A stretch of DNA of 64,000 nucleotides from CAVQJU01 sp963712905 (GTDB lineage Bacteria > Acidobacteriota > Vicinamibacteria > Vicinamibacterales > CAVVIG01), in the NCBI GenBank assembly GCA_963712905.1, contig CAVQJU010000012.1, positions 1 to 64,000 of the forward strand. Direction: 5' to 3'. Both the position numbers and the translations under genes were made by a program. Shown piece by piece: positions 50,987 through 59,511 of this stretch. Under the pieces are notes generated by a model. The model was given only the letters and a program-made list of their open reading frames with translations. It was not told the origin of the DNA and did no database searches. Numbering within the stretch: the first letter of the stretch is position 1; each line of letters opens with the position of its first letter.

Positions 50987-51706
50987 TCAGGAAACGCGCG
51001 ACGAGGGTACCCCGAGGTATTGCGTCTTGATCGCCTCGTTCTCCCACAGCGCGGCAGCCTCCGACGAGTGCACGATACGGCCCTGGCTCATCACGTGGAC
51101 GCGGTCGGCGAGCCTGACCGCGAACGCGGCGTTCTGCTCGGCCAGCAGCACCGTTGTGCCCTCGTCCTTCAAGCGACGAATCGCGTCCGCGACGATCGCG
51201 ATCGAGGCGATCGAGAGGCCCTCCGTCGGCTCGTCCATTACGACGAGCACCGGGCTGGCCACCAGCGCACGACCGATCGCGAGCATCTGCTGCTCGCCCC
51301 CACTCAACTCGTTGCCCCGGTGATGCCGCCGCTCCTCGAGACGTGGAAACAGCGCGAACACACGACTGATACTGGACGGCGTCGAGCTGGCAATCGCGAG
51401 GTGCTCGTGCACGGTCAGCGACGGGAACACCCGCCGCCCCTGCGGCACGAGACCGAGATGCATCCCGTGAATCCTGTGCGACGGCATCCTCGTGATGTCG
51501 GCGCCGCCAAACAGCACGCGGCCGGTCCGCGCCGGCGTGAACCCCACGACGGTCCGGCACATCGTCGTCTTGCCGACGCCATTGCGGCCGAGCACGGCGG
51601 TCACGCTGCCCTTCGGCACGTCGAACGTCACGCCCTGCAACACGTGGCTGTCGCCGTAGTAAGTGTGCACGTCGGCCAGCTGCAACACGGGCGCCTGGAG
51701 CGTCAT
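50987..51706 (-). CDS. livF: Branched-chain-type ABC transporter ATPase
   Basis: ATPase of 239 residues. Walker A GRNGVGKTT, Q-loop GLVPQGRRVFPSLTVHEHL (typical of LivF), signature LSGGEQQMLAIGRAL, Walker B VLVVMDEPTEGLS and H-loop region TVLLAEQN. It energises uptake with LivG at the cytosolic face of the LivHM channel. The start overlaps the livG stop by 4 nt. Substrate class of this family is branched-chain or other amino acids, amides or urea; the specificity is not readable from sequence. Last gene of the transporter cluster. Confidence 0.93.
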   Translation of the reverse strand: MTLQAPVLQLADVHTYYGDSHVLQGVTFDVPKGSVTAVLGRNGVGKTTMCRTVVGFTPARTGRVLFGGADITRMPSHRIHGMHLGLVPQGRRVFPSLTVHEHLAIASSTPSSISRVFALFPRLEERRHHRGNELSGGEQQMLAIGRALVASPVLVVMDEPTEGLSIASIAIVADAIRRLKDEGTTVLLAEQNAAFAVRLADRVHVMSQGRIVHSSEAAALWENEAIKTQYLGVPSSRVS

Positions 51707-52464
51707 GCTTCCTGCACACCGAGGTAGATTCGCTGCACGGCGGGGTTCGCGCCGACCTCGTCTTTCGATCCTTCGAACAGGACGCGCCCCTGGTCGAGGA
51801 CGGTGACGGTCTCGGCGAACCCGAACGCGACGTCCATGTCGTGCTCGATCATCAGCACGGCGATGGCGCGATCGAGCCGCTCGAGGTGCCCGAGCATCAG
51901 CGACCGTTCGGCTGCCGAGAGGCCGGCCATCGGTTCGTCGAGCAGCAGGAGCGCCGGCCGGCCGGCCATGGACAACACGACCTCGAGCATGCGCTGGTTG
52001 CCGTAGGACAGATTGCCGGCGGCCTCCGCCCTCGAAGACCAGAGCCCGAACGCCTCGAGCAGCCCGGTGGCGCGCTCGGTCAGGTCGCTGAACGAGGAGA
52101 GCGGCCGATGCAGGGTGAACTTGCGCGGGTCGAGCGCCTCGCAGCCAAGGAGCATGTTCTCGAAAACGGTCAGCGACGCGAAGAGGCGTGTGATCTGAAA
52201 CGTGCGCGCGATGCCACGCGCCGCGCGCTGATGCGGCGGCAGCGCCGTCACGTCGGATCCCTGAAAGGCGATGGAGCCCCCGGTCGGGCGGATCTCTCCG
52301 CTGATCAGGTTGAACAGCGTCGTCTTGCCGGCGCCGTTCGGCCCGATCAGGGCTCGCCGTTCACCGGCCTGCACCGACAGGCTGACGCCGTCCACAGCTT
52401 TTAGCCCGCCGAAGGCCCGCGACAAGTTCCGGAGCTCCAGGCAGGCGCGCCTATCGTCGGGCAT
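51703..52464 (-). CDS. livG: Branched-chain-type ABC transporter ATPase
   Basis: ATPase of 253 residues with Walker A GPNGAGKTTLFNLISGEIRP, the LivG-type GIARTFQITRLFASLTVFEN, signature NLSYGNQRMLEVVLSMAG (LSYGxQR rather than LSGGQ, usual for LivG) and Walker B LLLLDEPMAGLS. It partners LivF. Overlaps livK by 14 nt and livF by 4 nt, so the three genes are translationally coupled. Confidence 0.93.
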   Translation of the reverse strand: MPDDRRACLELRNLSRAFGGLKAVDGVSLSVQAGERRALIGPNGAGKTTLFNLISGEIRPTGGSIAFQGSDVTALPPHQRAARGIARTFQITRLFASLTVFENMLLGCEALDPRKFTLHRPLSSFSDLTERATGLLEAFGLWSSRAEAAGNLSYGNQRMLEVVLSMAGRPALLLLDEPMAGLSAAERSLMLGHLERLDRAIAVLMIEHDMDVAFGFAETVTVLDQGRVLFEGSKDEVGANPAVQRIYLGVQEA

Positions 52465-53668
52465 AGAGCGGCTGTTTCAGATACTCGGCGGGATCAAAGT
52501 TCCAGAACTGCGAGACAGCCGGGAGCGTTTCGATGACCGTGTTCTGCAGCGCGCCGTTCACCCGCTGGACCTTGCGGATGTAGATGTTCTCAATCGGGTT
52601 TCCGTAATCGTCGAGCCGCACCGGCCCGCGCGGCAGGTCCGACACGCGCACGCTGCGCAGCGCCTTGAGGAAAGCTTCCGAGTCCTCCACGTTGCCGTGA
52701 ACCGCGTCGGCCGCGGCGGCGAACCACTTGGCCCCGCTGTACATGCTTTCCGAGTAGTAGCTCGGGATCTTGTTGTAGCGCGCGCGATACGCGGATGCGA
52801 ACGCCGCGTTCGCGGGCGTTTCGAGCGCGGCGCTGTAGTGGAGCGCCGTGATCACCCCGAGCGCTTCATCGCCCATGAACGGCAGCACGTGCTCGTCGGT
52901 CGTCGTGCCGCCGCCGATGAGCAGCACGCGCTGCTTCAGCCCGAATTCCTGGTACTGCCGCATGAACTGCAAGGCGGCACGGCCGAGCACGAGCGCGTAC
53001 ACGGCGTCCACGTCCCTCGAAATCTGCGCAAGGTAAGGGGCGAAATCGTGGACCGAGACGGGCACCCAGATCTTCTGCGCGATCGTGCCGCCTTCCGCCA
53101 CGAACGTCCGCTCGAAGCCGCCGACCGACTCCCATCCGAACGCGTAGTCGAGCGAGATCGTCGCCACCTTCCGCCGTTTGAGCGTGCGATACGCGTACTC
53201 GCCGAAGGCATGGTTGGGCTGGCTCGCGGTCCAGCCCGTTCGGATAATCCATCGGCCGGGACGCCGCTGCGTCAGGTCGTCGGCGGACACGACCGGATAG
53301 ATCATCGGCACCTTCATGGAGTCGATGTACGGCGCCAGCGCGTAGCCGGTGGACGACAGGAGCGCGCCCGTCATCAACTGGACGTGATCGCGCTCGATGA
53401 GCTTCCGCGCCTTGGTCAACCCGACCGCCGGAATGGCCTCGTCGTCTTCGACGATCAGCTCGATGGGCCGTCCGCCGGCGCGATGCCCCATTTCGTCGAG
53501 CGCGAGCAGGAACCCGTTCAGGATGTCGCGCCCGTTCTGCACGTACGGCCCCGAGAGCGGGCCCAGGAACCCGACCTTGATCGGCGATTGCGAAGCCGGT
53601 TGACCGGCGGTGAGCGCGGCGCCGGCCGCGAGGCACACCGCCAGCAGGGGCAGCAGACGCCGGTTCAT
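52451..53668 (-). CDS. livK: Periplasmic substrate-binding protein of the branched-chain-type ABC transporter
   Basis: Type 1 periplasmic binding protein, 405 residues, signal peptide (RRLLPLLAVCLAAGAALTAG). Seen: SPIKVGFLGPLSGPYVQNG at the mature start, RPIELIVEDDEAIPAVGLTK, MTGALLSSTGYALAPYIDSM and TISLDYAFGWESVGGFERTF, all characteristic of the LivJ/LivK family, close to aromatic- or amide-type binders. ATG 53668 overlaps the stop of the preceding metallo-hydrolase (ATGA), coupling the transporter to that enzyme; the hydrolase might act on the transported compound or its precursor, which is inference. Confidence 0.9.
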   Translation of the reverse strand: MNRRLLPLLAVCLAAGAALTAGQPASQSPIKVGFLGPLSGPYVQNGRDILNGFLLALDEMGHRAGGRPIELIVEDDEAIPAVGLTKARKLIERDHVQLMTGALLSSTGYALAPYIDSMKVPMIYPVVSADDLTQRRPGRWIIRTGWTASQPNHAFGEYAYRTLKRRKVATISLDYAFGWESVGGFERTFVAEGGTIAQKIWVPVSVHDFAPYLAQISRDVDAVYALVLGRAALQFMRQYQEFGLKQRVLLIGGGTTTDEHVLPFMGDEALGVITALHYSAALETPANAAFASAYRARYNKIPSYYSESMYSGAKWFAAAADAVHGNVEDSEAFLKALRSVRVSDLPRGPVRLDDYGNPIENIYIRKVQRVNGALQNTVIETLPAVSQFWNFDPAEYLKQPLYARR

Positions 53669-54670
53669 TCGTTGCCGCGGCGCGCGATCTCTGCCTGGAT
53701 GCATTCCGAGATGACCGACCAGAATTTGGCGTAGCGGTCGGTGGCGACGATGAAGGGGTTGGGCTCCCCGGCTTTCCGAGCCCGCAGGCGCGTGAGCTTG
53801 TCGGCCATGCCGTCGAAGAGCGGATGGTTCTGCAGCTCGACGTCCACTTTCATTATCTTCGCGATGTCCAGGTAGTGGTCGATCGACTGCACGTACTGTT
53901 TCAGGCCCGGGGTCGTAATCCGGTCGGCTGTCAGGATCGTGCCGCCGAACAACCCGGCCGTGTACGTCCGTTGTCCTTCTTTCACCGGAAAGATGAACGC
54001 CAGCGAACCCGGCGTGTGCCCCGGGATGGCGATGGGCGTGATGGTCGGTACCCCCGAGGCTCACGGGCTGGCCTTCCGCGAGCACGAGATCGCGATTCGG
54101 GCCGCGCGGCGCGTTGGCCGGCTGGTTCGCCGGCGGAGTCGGCGGGTTGATCAGATCCCAATCGGCGGCCGTCGAGCCGATTTTCGCGCCGTAGCGCTCC
54201 TGGAAGTACCTCGCGCCGCCGAAGTGGTCCGCGTGGCCATGGCCGAGCAGCACGTACTTCACGTTTGCCGGGTCGAGCCCCAGCGTCTTCAGCCCCGCGA
54301 CGACGACGGTTTCCACGCGGTCGGCATAGCCGGAATCGATGAGGATGATGCCCTGCGGCGTGACGATCGCGTACACCGTCGCCTCGGAGTTGCCGACGGC
54401 GTAGACGTTGTCGAACAGCTTGACGGGCTCGAGCTCCGGCGCGGCCGGGCTGTTCCCACGCGCGTTGCCCGCGACGCAGTAGAAGGCGAACGGCGCCTGC
54501 AGCCACGCGTCGCTGCCGGCGAGCGTCCTTGCAGCGTCGACGTGCATCAGCGACTGAGGATTGTCAGGCCGCGGCGGCGCGGCTGGCCCGCGGCCGGGCC
54601 CCTGCGCGGCGGCGATGCCGGCCGCTCCCGTGAAAACGACCGCCGCCAGCAGCGCCAGTGTCCGTTTCAT
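53665..54670 (-). CDS. Metallo-beta-lactamase-fold hydrolase (subclass B3-like), one +1 frameshift
   Basis: Exported zinc hydrolase of about 334 residues after repair. Signal peptide (KRTLALLAAVVFTGAAGIAA), the N-terminal segment DAWLQAPFAFYCVAGNARGN, zinc motif LGHGHADHFGGARYFQERYG (HxHxDH) and, after the shift, ITPIAIPGHTPGSLAFIFPV (second-site His). Overall similar to subclass B3 beta-lactamases and related lactonases; whether it degrades beta-lactams cannot be told. One extra base at 54046 joins LGGT and TITPIAIPGHTPG; the 1006-nt span is 3n+1. Followed by livK with ATGA overlap. Without repair the second zinc half is lost. Confidence 0.85.
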
Positions 54671-54772
54671 GATGCGCCTTCCCTTCTCGTGACGCGCAGA
54701 TTCTGACATGGATGATGCCTGCGCGGCGGAACGACGTTACAATGCCTCCCGCACCACGCCAAGGAGGATGCT

Positions 54773-55180
54773 TTGAAAGCCCCGAAAACAACGACCATCG
54801 CGACGTTCACCGCGCTCGCCCTTGCCGCCGTCTCCGCGGGGCTCTTCGCGCAGCAGCCCGGGTTCAAACGCACGGTTCTGCAACAGCAGAAGCTCTCGGT
54901 GGCCGGACGCGAGGCCGTCACCGCCATCGCGGAATTCCAGCCCGGCGGCACCGTCGGCGCTCACACGCACCCCGGCGAGGAAATCGGCTACGTCCTCGAG
55001 GGCTCGATCGTGCTCGAGCAGGACGGCAAGTCGGTGACGTTGACGGCCGGCCAGACTTTCTTCATCCCGAACGGCCAGGTGCACAACGCGACGAACAAGG
55101 GCTCGTCCACCGCCCGTGTCCTCGCCAACTACGTCGTCGAATCAGGCAAGCCAGTCGCCACCCCCGTCGCGGCGAAATAG
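54773..55180 (+). CDS. Exported cupin-domain protein
   Basis: Protein of 135 residues, start TTG 54773 with an excellent AAGGAGG 6 nt upstream. Signal peptide (ATFTALALAAVSAGLFA), then a cupin with GAHTHPGEEIGYVLEGSIVL (His, His, Glu of motif 1) and FFIPNGQVHNATN (motif 2 His), so it likely binds a metal. Substrate unknown. It is the only plus-strand gene in the 50-64 kb stretch and splits the liv cluster between the metallo-hydrolase and livM. It ends at a hairpin shared with the convergent livM gene. Confidence 0.85.
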   Translation: MKAPKTTTIATFTALALAAVSAGLFAQQPGFKRTVLQQQKLSVAGREAVTAIAEFQPGGTVGAHTHPGEEIGYVLEGSIVLEQDGKSVTLTAGQTFFIPNGQVHNATNKGSSTARVLANYVVESGKPVATPVAAK

Positions 55181-55183
55181 ATC

Positions 55184-55247
55184 ACGTTAGCCACAGAGAC
55201 ACAGGGGTCACAGGTCTCTGTGCCTCTGTGGCTACGTCGTTTTTTTT
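55184..55247. terminator. Hairpin with CACAGAG-type arms and T-run between convergent genes
   Basis: ACGTTAGCCACAGAGACACAG pairs with CTGTGCCTCTGTGGCTACGT and is followed on the plus strand by eight T residues (55240-55247), a good intrinsic terminator for the cupin gene. The minus-strand livM stop codon (TAG at 55232-55234) lies inside it. Confidence 0.75.
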
Positions 55248-56173
55248 CGCAAATTCCACAGTCCCTGCGGCGCGGCGAGAATCGTGGCAATGTAGACCGT
55301 CCCGAGAATGAGCAGCCAGCGCTGCGTGTACGTGCTGATGACGTTCTTGAGCAGCACGAGCGCGGCAGCGCCGATCGCGGGACCGATGAGCGTGCCGGGC
55401 CCGCCGAGCGTGACCATCAGGAACAGCTCTGAGGACGCCGTGAGATCCAGGTAGGTCGGGCTCACGAAGCCGTTGTAGTACGCCCAGACGACGCCCGCGA
55501 CGCTGGCAAACAGGCCCGCGATCACGTAGCTCAGGTAGCAGTGCAGCCACGTGTTGAATCCGAGGCTTTTCATGCGCGGCTCGTTTTCCCGGATGCCGCG
55601 CAGCGTGAAGCCGAACGGCGAGCGCACGATGAGCGCCATCAGGCCCGCGCACACGGCGAACACGAGGAGCGCGACGTAGTAAAACGGGATCGCGCCGGAC
55701 ACGGGAAGGCCCGCGTGCGCCTCTAGCCGCGGAATCCCCGAGATGCCGTTGTCCCCGCCCGTAACCGGAATCCAGCGATAGCTCACGCCCCACAACACCA
55801 TCCCCAGCGCGAGCGTGATCATCAGAAAATAGGTATTGCGGACGTGCGACACGAGCAGGCCCAGGCAGGCGCTGAGAATCACCCCGCCGAGGATGCCGCC
55901 GGCCACGCAGGCCCAGAACCCCGCGTGATACGTCGTCGACAACACGGCCACCGCGTAGGCCGCCACGCCGAACACGCCCGCATGTCCGAGCGACGGCAGC
56001 CCGGTGTATCCGAGCAGGATGTCGAGGCTCATCGCCAGAATGGAAAAGATGACCATCTGCGTCAGCAGCCCCACCCAGTAAGAACTGAGGACGATCGGCG
56101 CGGCGAGCAGCAGCACCGCGACAGGAATGAGAACCGGAAGGGCCAGCGCCCGCGCGGCCCTAGGCCCTGCCAT
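55232..56173 (-). CDS. livM: Branched-chain-type ABC transporter permease
   Basis: Permease of 313 residues with about nine to ten transmembrane helices. Typical LivM segments are AMSLDILLGYTGLPSLGHAG, ALGMVLWGVSYRWIPVTGGDNG (the TGGxxG motif) and GGPGTLIGPAIGAAALVLL. Forms the channel with LivH. It overlaps livH by 14 nt. The final codons (Lys-Lys-Thr-Thr) and stop come from the periodic hairpin at 55184-55247. The cupin gene on the opposite strand separates it from livK, livG and livF. Confidence 0.92.
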   Translation of the reverse strand: MAGPRAARALALPVLIPVAVLLLAAPIVLSSYWVGLLTQMVIFSILAMSLDILLGYTGLPSLGHAGVFGVAAYAVAVLSTTYHAGFWACVAGGILGGVILSACLGLLVSHVRNTYFLMITLALGMVLWGVSYRWIPVTGGDNGISGIPRLEAHAGLPVSGAIPFYYVALLVFAVCAGLMALIVRSPFGFTLRGIRENEPRMKSLGFNTWLHCYLSYVIAGLFASVAGVVWAYYNGFVSPTYLDLTASSELFLMVTLGGPGTLIGPAIGAAALVLLKNVISTYTQRWLLILGTVYIATILAAPQGLWNLRKKTT

Positions 56174-57014
56174 AGAGACCAGTCGGCTTGAGGGCGAGCA
56201 CGATCACCATCGGGGCAAACAGCGTGAAGTACGACAGTTCGGGAACGAGCGCCTTGCCGAAGTTGTCGATGAGCCCGACGATGACGCTGCCGATGAGCGC
56301 GCCCTTGAGGCTCCCCATTCCGCCGATGATCACGACGACGAAGGCCAGCGGCAGCAGGTCGAAATCGATGCCGGTGTAGCCGCCGAGGATGGGGCCGCCC
56401 ATCACGCCGCCGAAGGCGGCCAGTCCCGCTCCGGCGGCAAAGACGCACGCGGAAAGAAGCGCGACGTTGATGCCGGTGCCGCCGGCCATTTCCGGATCGT
56501 CGACCGCGGCCCGCAGCCTGGCGCCGATCAGCGTCTTCTCGTTCAGGAACCACAGCAGGATGCCGACGCCGGCGGCCACGGCGATGACGAACAGGCGATA
56601 CGACGGGAAGACGACGCCCGCGGCGTCGATCGAGCCGCGCAGGGCCGGCGGGTACGGAAGCGTGAACGGATCGCCGCCCCAGATCACGAACACGAGATCA
56701 CGGCACACCAGCGCGACGCCCATCGTCAGCATCATCTGGGCGAGCGGCTTGCCGGCGAAGCGGCGCAGGAGCAGCGACTGCACGAGAAATCCCGCGGCCG
56801 CGACCGCGAGGACGGCGGACAGCGCGCCGAGCAGCAGGCTGCGGCTCCGCGCGACGATCGTCGAGGCGACGTACGCCCCGAGCATGTAGAACGACCCGTG
56901 CGCGATGTTGACGATTCTCATCACGCCGAAGACCAGCGTGAGGCCGCTCGCGATCAGGAACAGCAAAGCCGCAGAAAACAGACCGTTCAGCGTTTGCGTC
57001 GCCAGGTAGATCAC
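56160..57014 (-). CDS. livH: Branched-chain-type ABC transporter permease
   Basis: Permease of 284 residues with about eight transmembrane helices. Seen: LTLVFGVMRIVNIAHGSFYM (the conserved GxxxxxNxAHGxxxMxG block), AQMMLTMGVALVCRDL, and VIIGGMGSLKGALIGSVIVG near the C-terminus. Start is GTG 57014. First gene of the liv cluster on the minus strand; upstream lies an inverted array of GGTCC nonamers (57021-57158) before the HbpS-like gene. Confidence 0.92.
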   Translation of the reverse strand: MIYLATQTLNGLFSAALLFLIASGLTLVFGVMRIVNIAHGSFYMLGAYVASTIVARSRSLLLGALSAVLAVAAAGFLVQSLLLRRFAGKPLAQMMLTMGVALVCRDLVFVIWGGDPFTLPYPPALRGSIDAAGVVFPSYRLFVIAVAAGVGILLWFLNEKTLIGARLRAAVDDPEMAGGTGINVALLSACVFAAGAGLAAFGGVMGGPILGGYTGIDFDLLPLAFVVVIIGGMGSLKGALIGSVIVGLIDNFGKALVPELSYFTLFAPMVIVLALKPTGLYGRA

Positions 57015-57020
57015 GGCACA

Positions 57021-57158
57021 GGGTCCAAGAGGTCCAAGGGGTCCCAGAGGTCCGAGGGGTCCCAGAGGTCCGAAGGGTCCAAGAGGTCCGAGTGGTCCGC
57101 GGACGCTCGGACCGGACCTCTCGGACCCTTCGGACCTTTCGGACCTTTTGGACCTCTT
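57021..57158. repeat. Large inverted repeat built of 9-nt units (GGTCCRAGN type)
   Basis: Left arm of about nine nonamers (GGTCCAAGA, GGTCCAAGG, GGTCCCAGA, GGTCCGAGG and so on, 57021-57101) faces a right arm of about five inverted units (CTCGGACC, CTTCGGACC, TTTCGGACC, TTTTGGACC; 57106-57157). The unit is the same as at 29134-29250. The right arm reaches the stop codon of the HbpS-like gene. Confidence 0.85.
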
Positions 57159-57783
57159 ATTGTTGTCCGCGTCCGCGGCCTGGAGCGGGGGCCGCGCCGC
57201 CGGCTGGCGGTGCAGCGGGCGTCAGCGGGGGCTGGGGGCCGAGCACTTTCGTCAGCGCGGTGTACGCGCACAGCTCGTCCTGCGAGCCGCCGCCCACGCC
57301 GATCGCCCCGATGAGCTGGTCCTCCACCACGATGGGGAGACCGCCGCCCACGAAGTAGTACGCAAGGCCCTGCGACTTTCCGAGGTCCAGGCGAATCAGC
57401 CGCCCGTCGATCGTGCCGAAGCGCTGCGCCACGGCGCTGGACGACGAGCGTGCGTACAGAGCGGTCTTCGCCTTGAGCTGGGCCGTCTCGACGGCGATCG
57501 GCAGCTGGCCGTCCATCACCTGCGCGGCAATCGTGTCCCCGTTCGGGGCCAGGACGAACACGGAATATGTCGCGTTGCTCGCCTTGCCGAACTCGACGCA
57601 CGCGTCCACGAGCGCGCGCGCCGTGTCGGCGTTGATCTGCGTCTTCGTCATGATCCGTTTGGCGGCGTCGCCGGACACGGTCACTTTCGCCAGCGTCGCC
57701 GGCGCCTGGGCCAATGCCGGCGCGGCCGACATCACGTACACGGCGCACAGGGCGGTCAGGATCACACTCGTCTTCTTCACCAT
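57157..57783 (-). CDS. Exported HbpS/GlcG-like protein
   Basis: Protein of 208 residues with a signal peptide (TSVILTALCAVYVMSAAPAL). The central domain (about 40-175) is of the HbpS/GlcG type (ARALVDACVEFGKASNATYS, NGDTIAAQVMDGQLPIAVET, AQLKAKTALYARSSS, GLPIVVEDQLIGAIGVGGGS). HbpS of Streptomyces binds heme extracellularly; GlcG homologs in other operons have unproven roles. A Gly/Pro/Ala tail (PAAPPAGGAAPAPGRGRGQQ) ends the protein. It is 13 nt downstream of an amidohydrolase gene, so co-transcription is likely. Start ATG 57783 has AGGAG upstream. Confidence 0.85.
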   Translation of the reverse strand: MVKKTSVILTALCAVYVMSAAPALAQAPATLAKVTVSGDAAKRIMTKTQINADTARALVDACVEFGKASNATYSVFVLAPNGDTIAAQVMDGQLPIAVETAQLKAKTALYARSSSSAVAQRFGTIDGRLIRLDLGKSQGLAYYFVGGGLPIVVEDQLIGAIGVGGGSQDELCAYTALTKVLGPQPPLTPAAPPAGGAAPAPGRGRGQQ

Positions 57784-57795
57784 GTTCGTGGTCTC

Positions 57796-59487
57796 CTATC
57801 TGGTTCGCGCGGATGCCGCGACCGCCACCGGCTCGCTGGCGTCGTAGACGACGCGTCCGCCGACGATCGTCATCACCGACTTGATGTCCTTGATCTGGTC
57901 GACCGGCACCGTCAGGTAGTCGCGGTCCAGTACCGCGAGGTCGGCGAGCTTGCCGGGCTGAATCGAGCCGAGGTTGTCCTCCTGGAACAGGAAGAACGCG
58001 TTCCGGCGGGTGTGGGCGATCAACGCGTCCTCGCGCGAGATGGTGTTCGACTCGCGGAGCGCGCGGGTGCCGCCGACCATCTTGCCGGTGACGGCCCACC
58101 AGAGCGTCGTGAACGGCTGGATCTGGTTCGCCCGGCTGCCGTCGCTGCCGAAGCCCCACATGATGCCGCTGTTCTGAATCGTGCTCAGCTGCGCCATGTC
58201 GAGGGCCGCGTCCCCGAACACGGCCTGGTTGATGCCGCCGTTGATCACCGCCCAGGGGTGGACGGCCGCGTACATCCCCAGCTTCTTCATGCGCTCGAGG
58301 TGCGACGCGTTGAGCTGGTTGACGTGGGCCAGCGTCCAGCGGAGGTTCCGGATTGGGTACTCTTTGTTGATCTGTTCGATCTGATCGAGAAACGCGTCGA
58401 TCGTGTCCGTCAGGTTGGCGTGCACGTGGAGGGGCAGGTGCGCTTTCGCGATTTCGGTGGCGATGCGGCGCCACGTCGCGAGCTGGTCAGGCTTCGGATC
58501 CGACTTCGGGATGAACATCGGATCGTGCAGCGGCCCGAAGACGCTCTCGCCGTAGAAGATCGAATCGATCCAGTTGTCGCCCTGGAACAGCTTCATCTGG
58601 CCGATGCGGGGCAGGAGTTGATCGAGGTTACCGCCGCCGGCGGGCGACGTGATGCAGCCCACGCGGACGCTGAGCTGGCCCTGATCGGCCAGCTTTCGAA
58701 ACGTCGGCAGCACGTCGGCCTCGCAACCCGCGCTGCCGAACGCCGTGAGGCCCATGCGGTTCAGGTCTTTCATCATCAACCGCGTGCTGGCCTCGATGTC
58801 AGGCCCTGACGCGGTCGGCAGCTTCCCCACCAGTTGACGGAACCCGGCTTCGAGCACCCGGCCGGTCGGCTTGCCGGCGGCGTCCTTCACGATCGCGGCG
58901 TTCTGAGCCGCCGCGTCGTTGACGCCGAGCAGCTGCAGCGCCCGGCTGTTGAGGAACGCCTCGCGATACGACGCCTGCAGCAGCACGGGGTTGTTGGGCG
59001 CGGCCTGATCGAGCTCCTCGCGCGTGAACGGCTTCTTGTCGTCGGCGAACTGCTCGATCGCCCAGCCGCCGAGCGTGTAGATCCACTCGCCCTGGGTTGT
59101 CGCGGCCGCCCGCGCACGCACAAGGTCGAGAGCGCGCTTGCGCGTCTCGACGCCGTCCAGGCGCACCTCGTATTGCCATGTCGTCCCTGCCCGCAGCAGG
59201 TGCATGTGGTTGTCGATTAACCCGGGTGTGACGGCGCGCCCCCGGAGGTCGATCCGCCGCGTGCCGGGTCCGGCGAGCCGCGTGATGTCCTGATTGCTGC
59301 CGACGGCGACAATCCGGTCGCCTTTGATCGCCACCGCTTGCGCAATCGAGAACCGTTCGTCGACGGTGATGATCTTGCCGTTCGACAGGACGAGGTCCGG
59401 CGCTGGCTGCTGCGCGTGAACGGCCGCGCCGACACCCATCGCGAGCAGCACCGACCCCACAGCTAGTTTCCATATTCGGCGTGCCAT
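57796..59487 (-). CDS. Exported amidohydrolase (YtcJ-like) A
   Basis: Metal-dependent hydrolase of 563 residues with a signal peptide. Seen: VTPGLIDNHMHLLRAGTTWQ (HxH), PLHVHANLTDTIDAFLDQIE (His), RWTLAHVNQLNASHLERM (His) and MWGFGSDGSRANQIQPF (Asp), with the composite beta domain at both ends (DLVLSNGKIITVDERF; GKLADLAVLDRDYLTVP). It belongs to the YtcJ/AepA-type amidohydrolase-3 group; substrate unknown, presumably amides, imides or formamides. About half identical by eye to the paralog at 60716-62389. ATG 59487 preferred over the adjacent TTG; GGGGGA upstream. Confidence 0.88.
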   Translation of the reverse strand: MARRIWKLAVGSVLLAMGVGAAVHAQQPAPDLVLSNGKIITVDERFSIAQAVAIKGDRIVAVGSNQDITRLAGPGTRRIDLRGRAVTPGLIDNHMHLLRAGTTWQYEVRLDGVETRKRALDLVRARAAATTQGEWIYTLGGWAIEQFADDKKPFTREELDQAAPNNPVLLQASYREAFLNSRALQLLGVNDAAAQNAAIVKDAAGKPTGRVLEAGFRQLVGKLPTASGPDIEASTRLMMKDLNRMGLTAFGSAGCEADVLPTFRKLADQGQLSVRVGCITSPAGGGNLDQLLPRIGQMKLFQGDNWIDSIFYGESVFGPLHDPMFIPKSDPKPDQLATWRRIATEIAKAHLPLHVHANLTDTIDAFLDQIEQINKEYPIRNLRWTLAHVNQLNASHLERMKKLGMYAAVHPWAVINGGINQAVFGDAALDMAQLSTIQNSGIMWGFGSDGSRANQIQPFTTLWWAVTGKMVGGTRALRESNTISREDALIAHTRRNAFFLFQEDNLGSIQPGKLADLAVLDRDYLTVPVDQIKDIKSVMTIVGGRVVYDASEPVAVAASARTR

Positions 59488-59511
59488 CAATCCCCCTTAC
59501 TTCACCACCGG

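Noticed and set aside
52451..54709. A fusion of the metallo-hydrolase and LivK in one 752-codon frame
   Set aside because: The +1 insertion at 54046 throws the hydrolase into the LivK frame; the repaired hydrolase ends at 53665, overlapping the LivK ATG as a normal ATGA junction.
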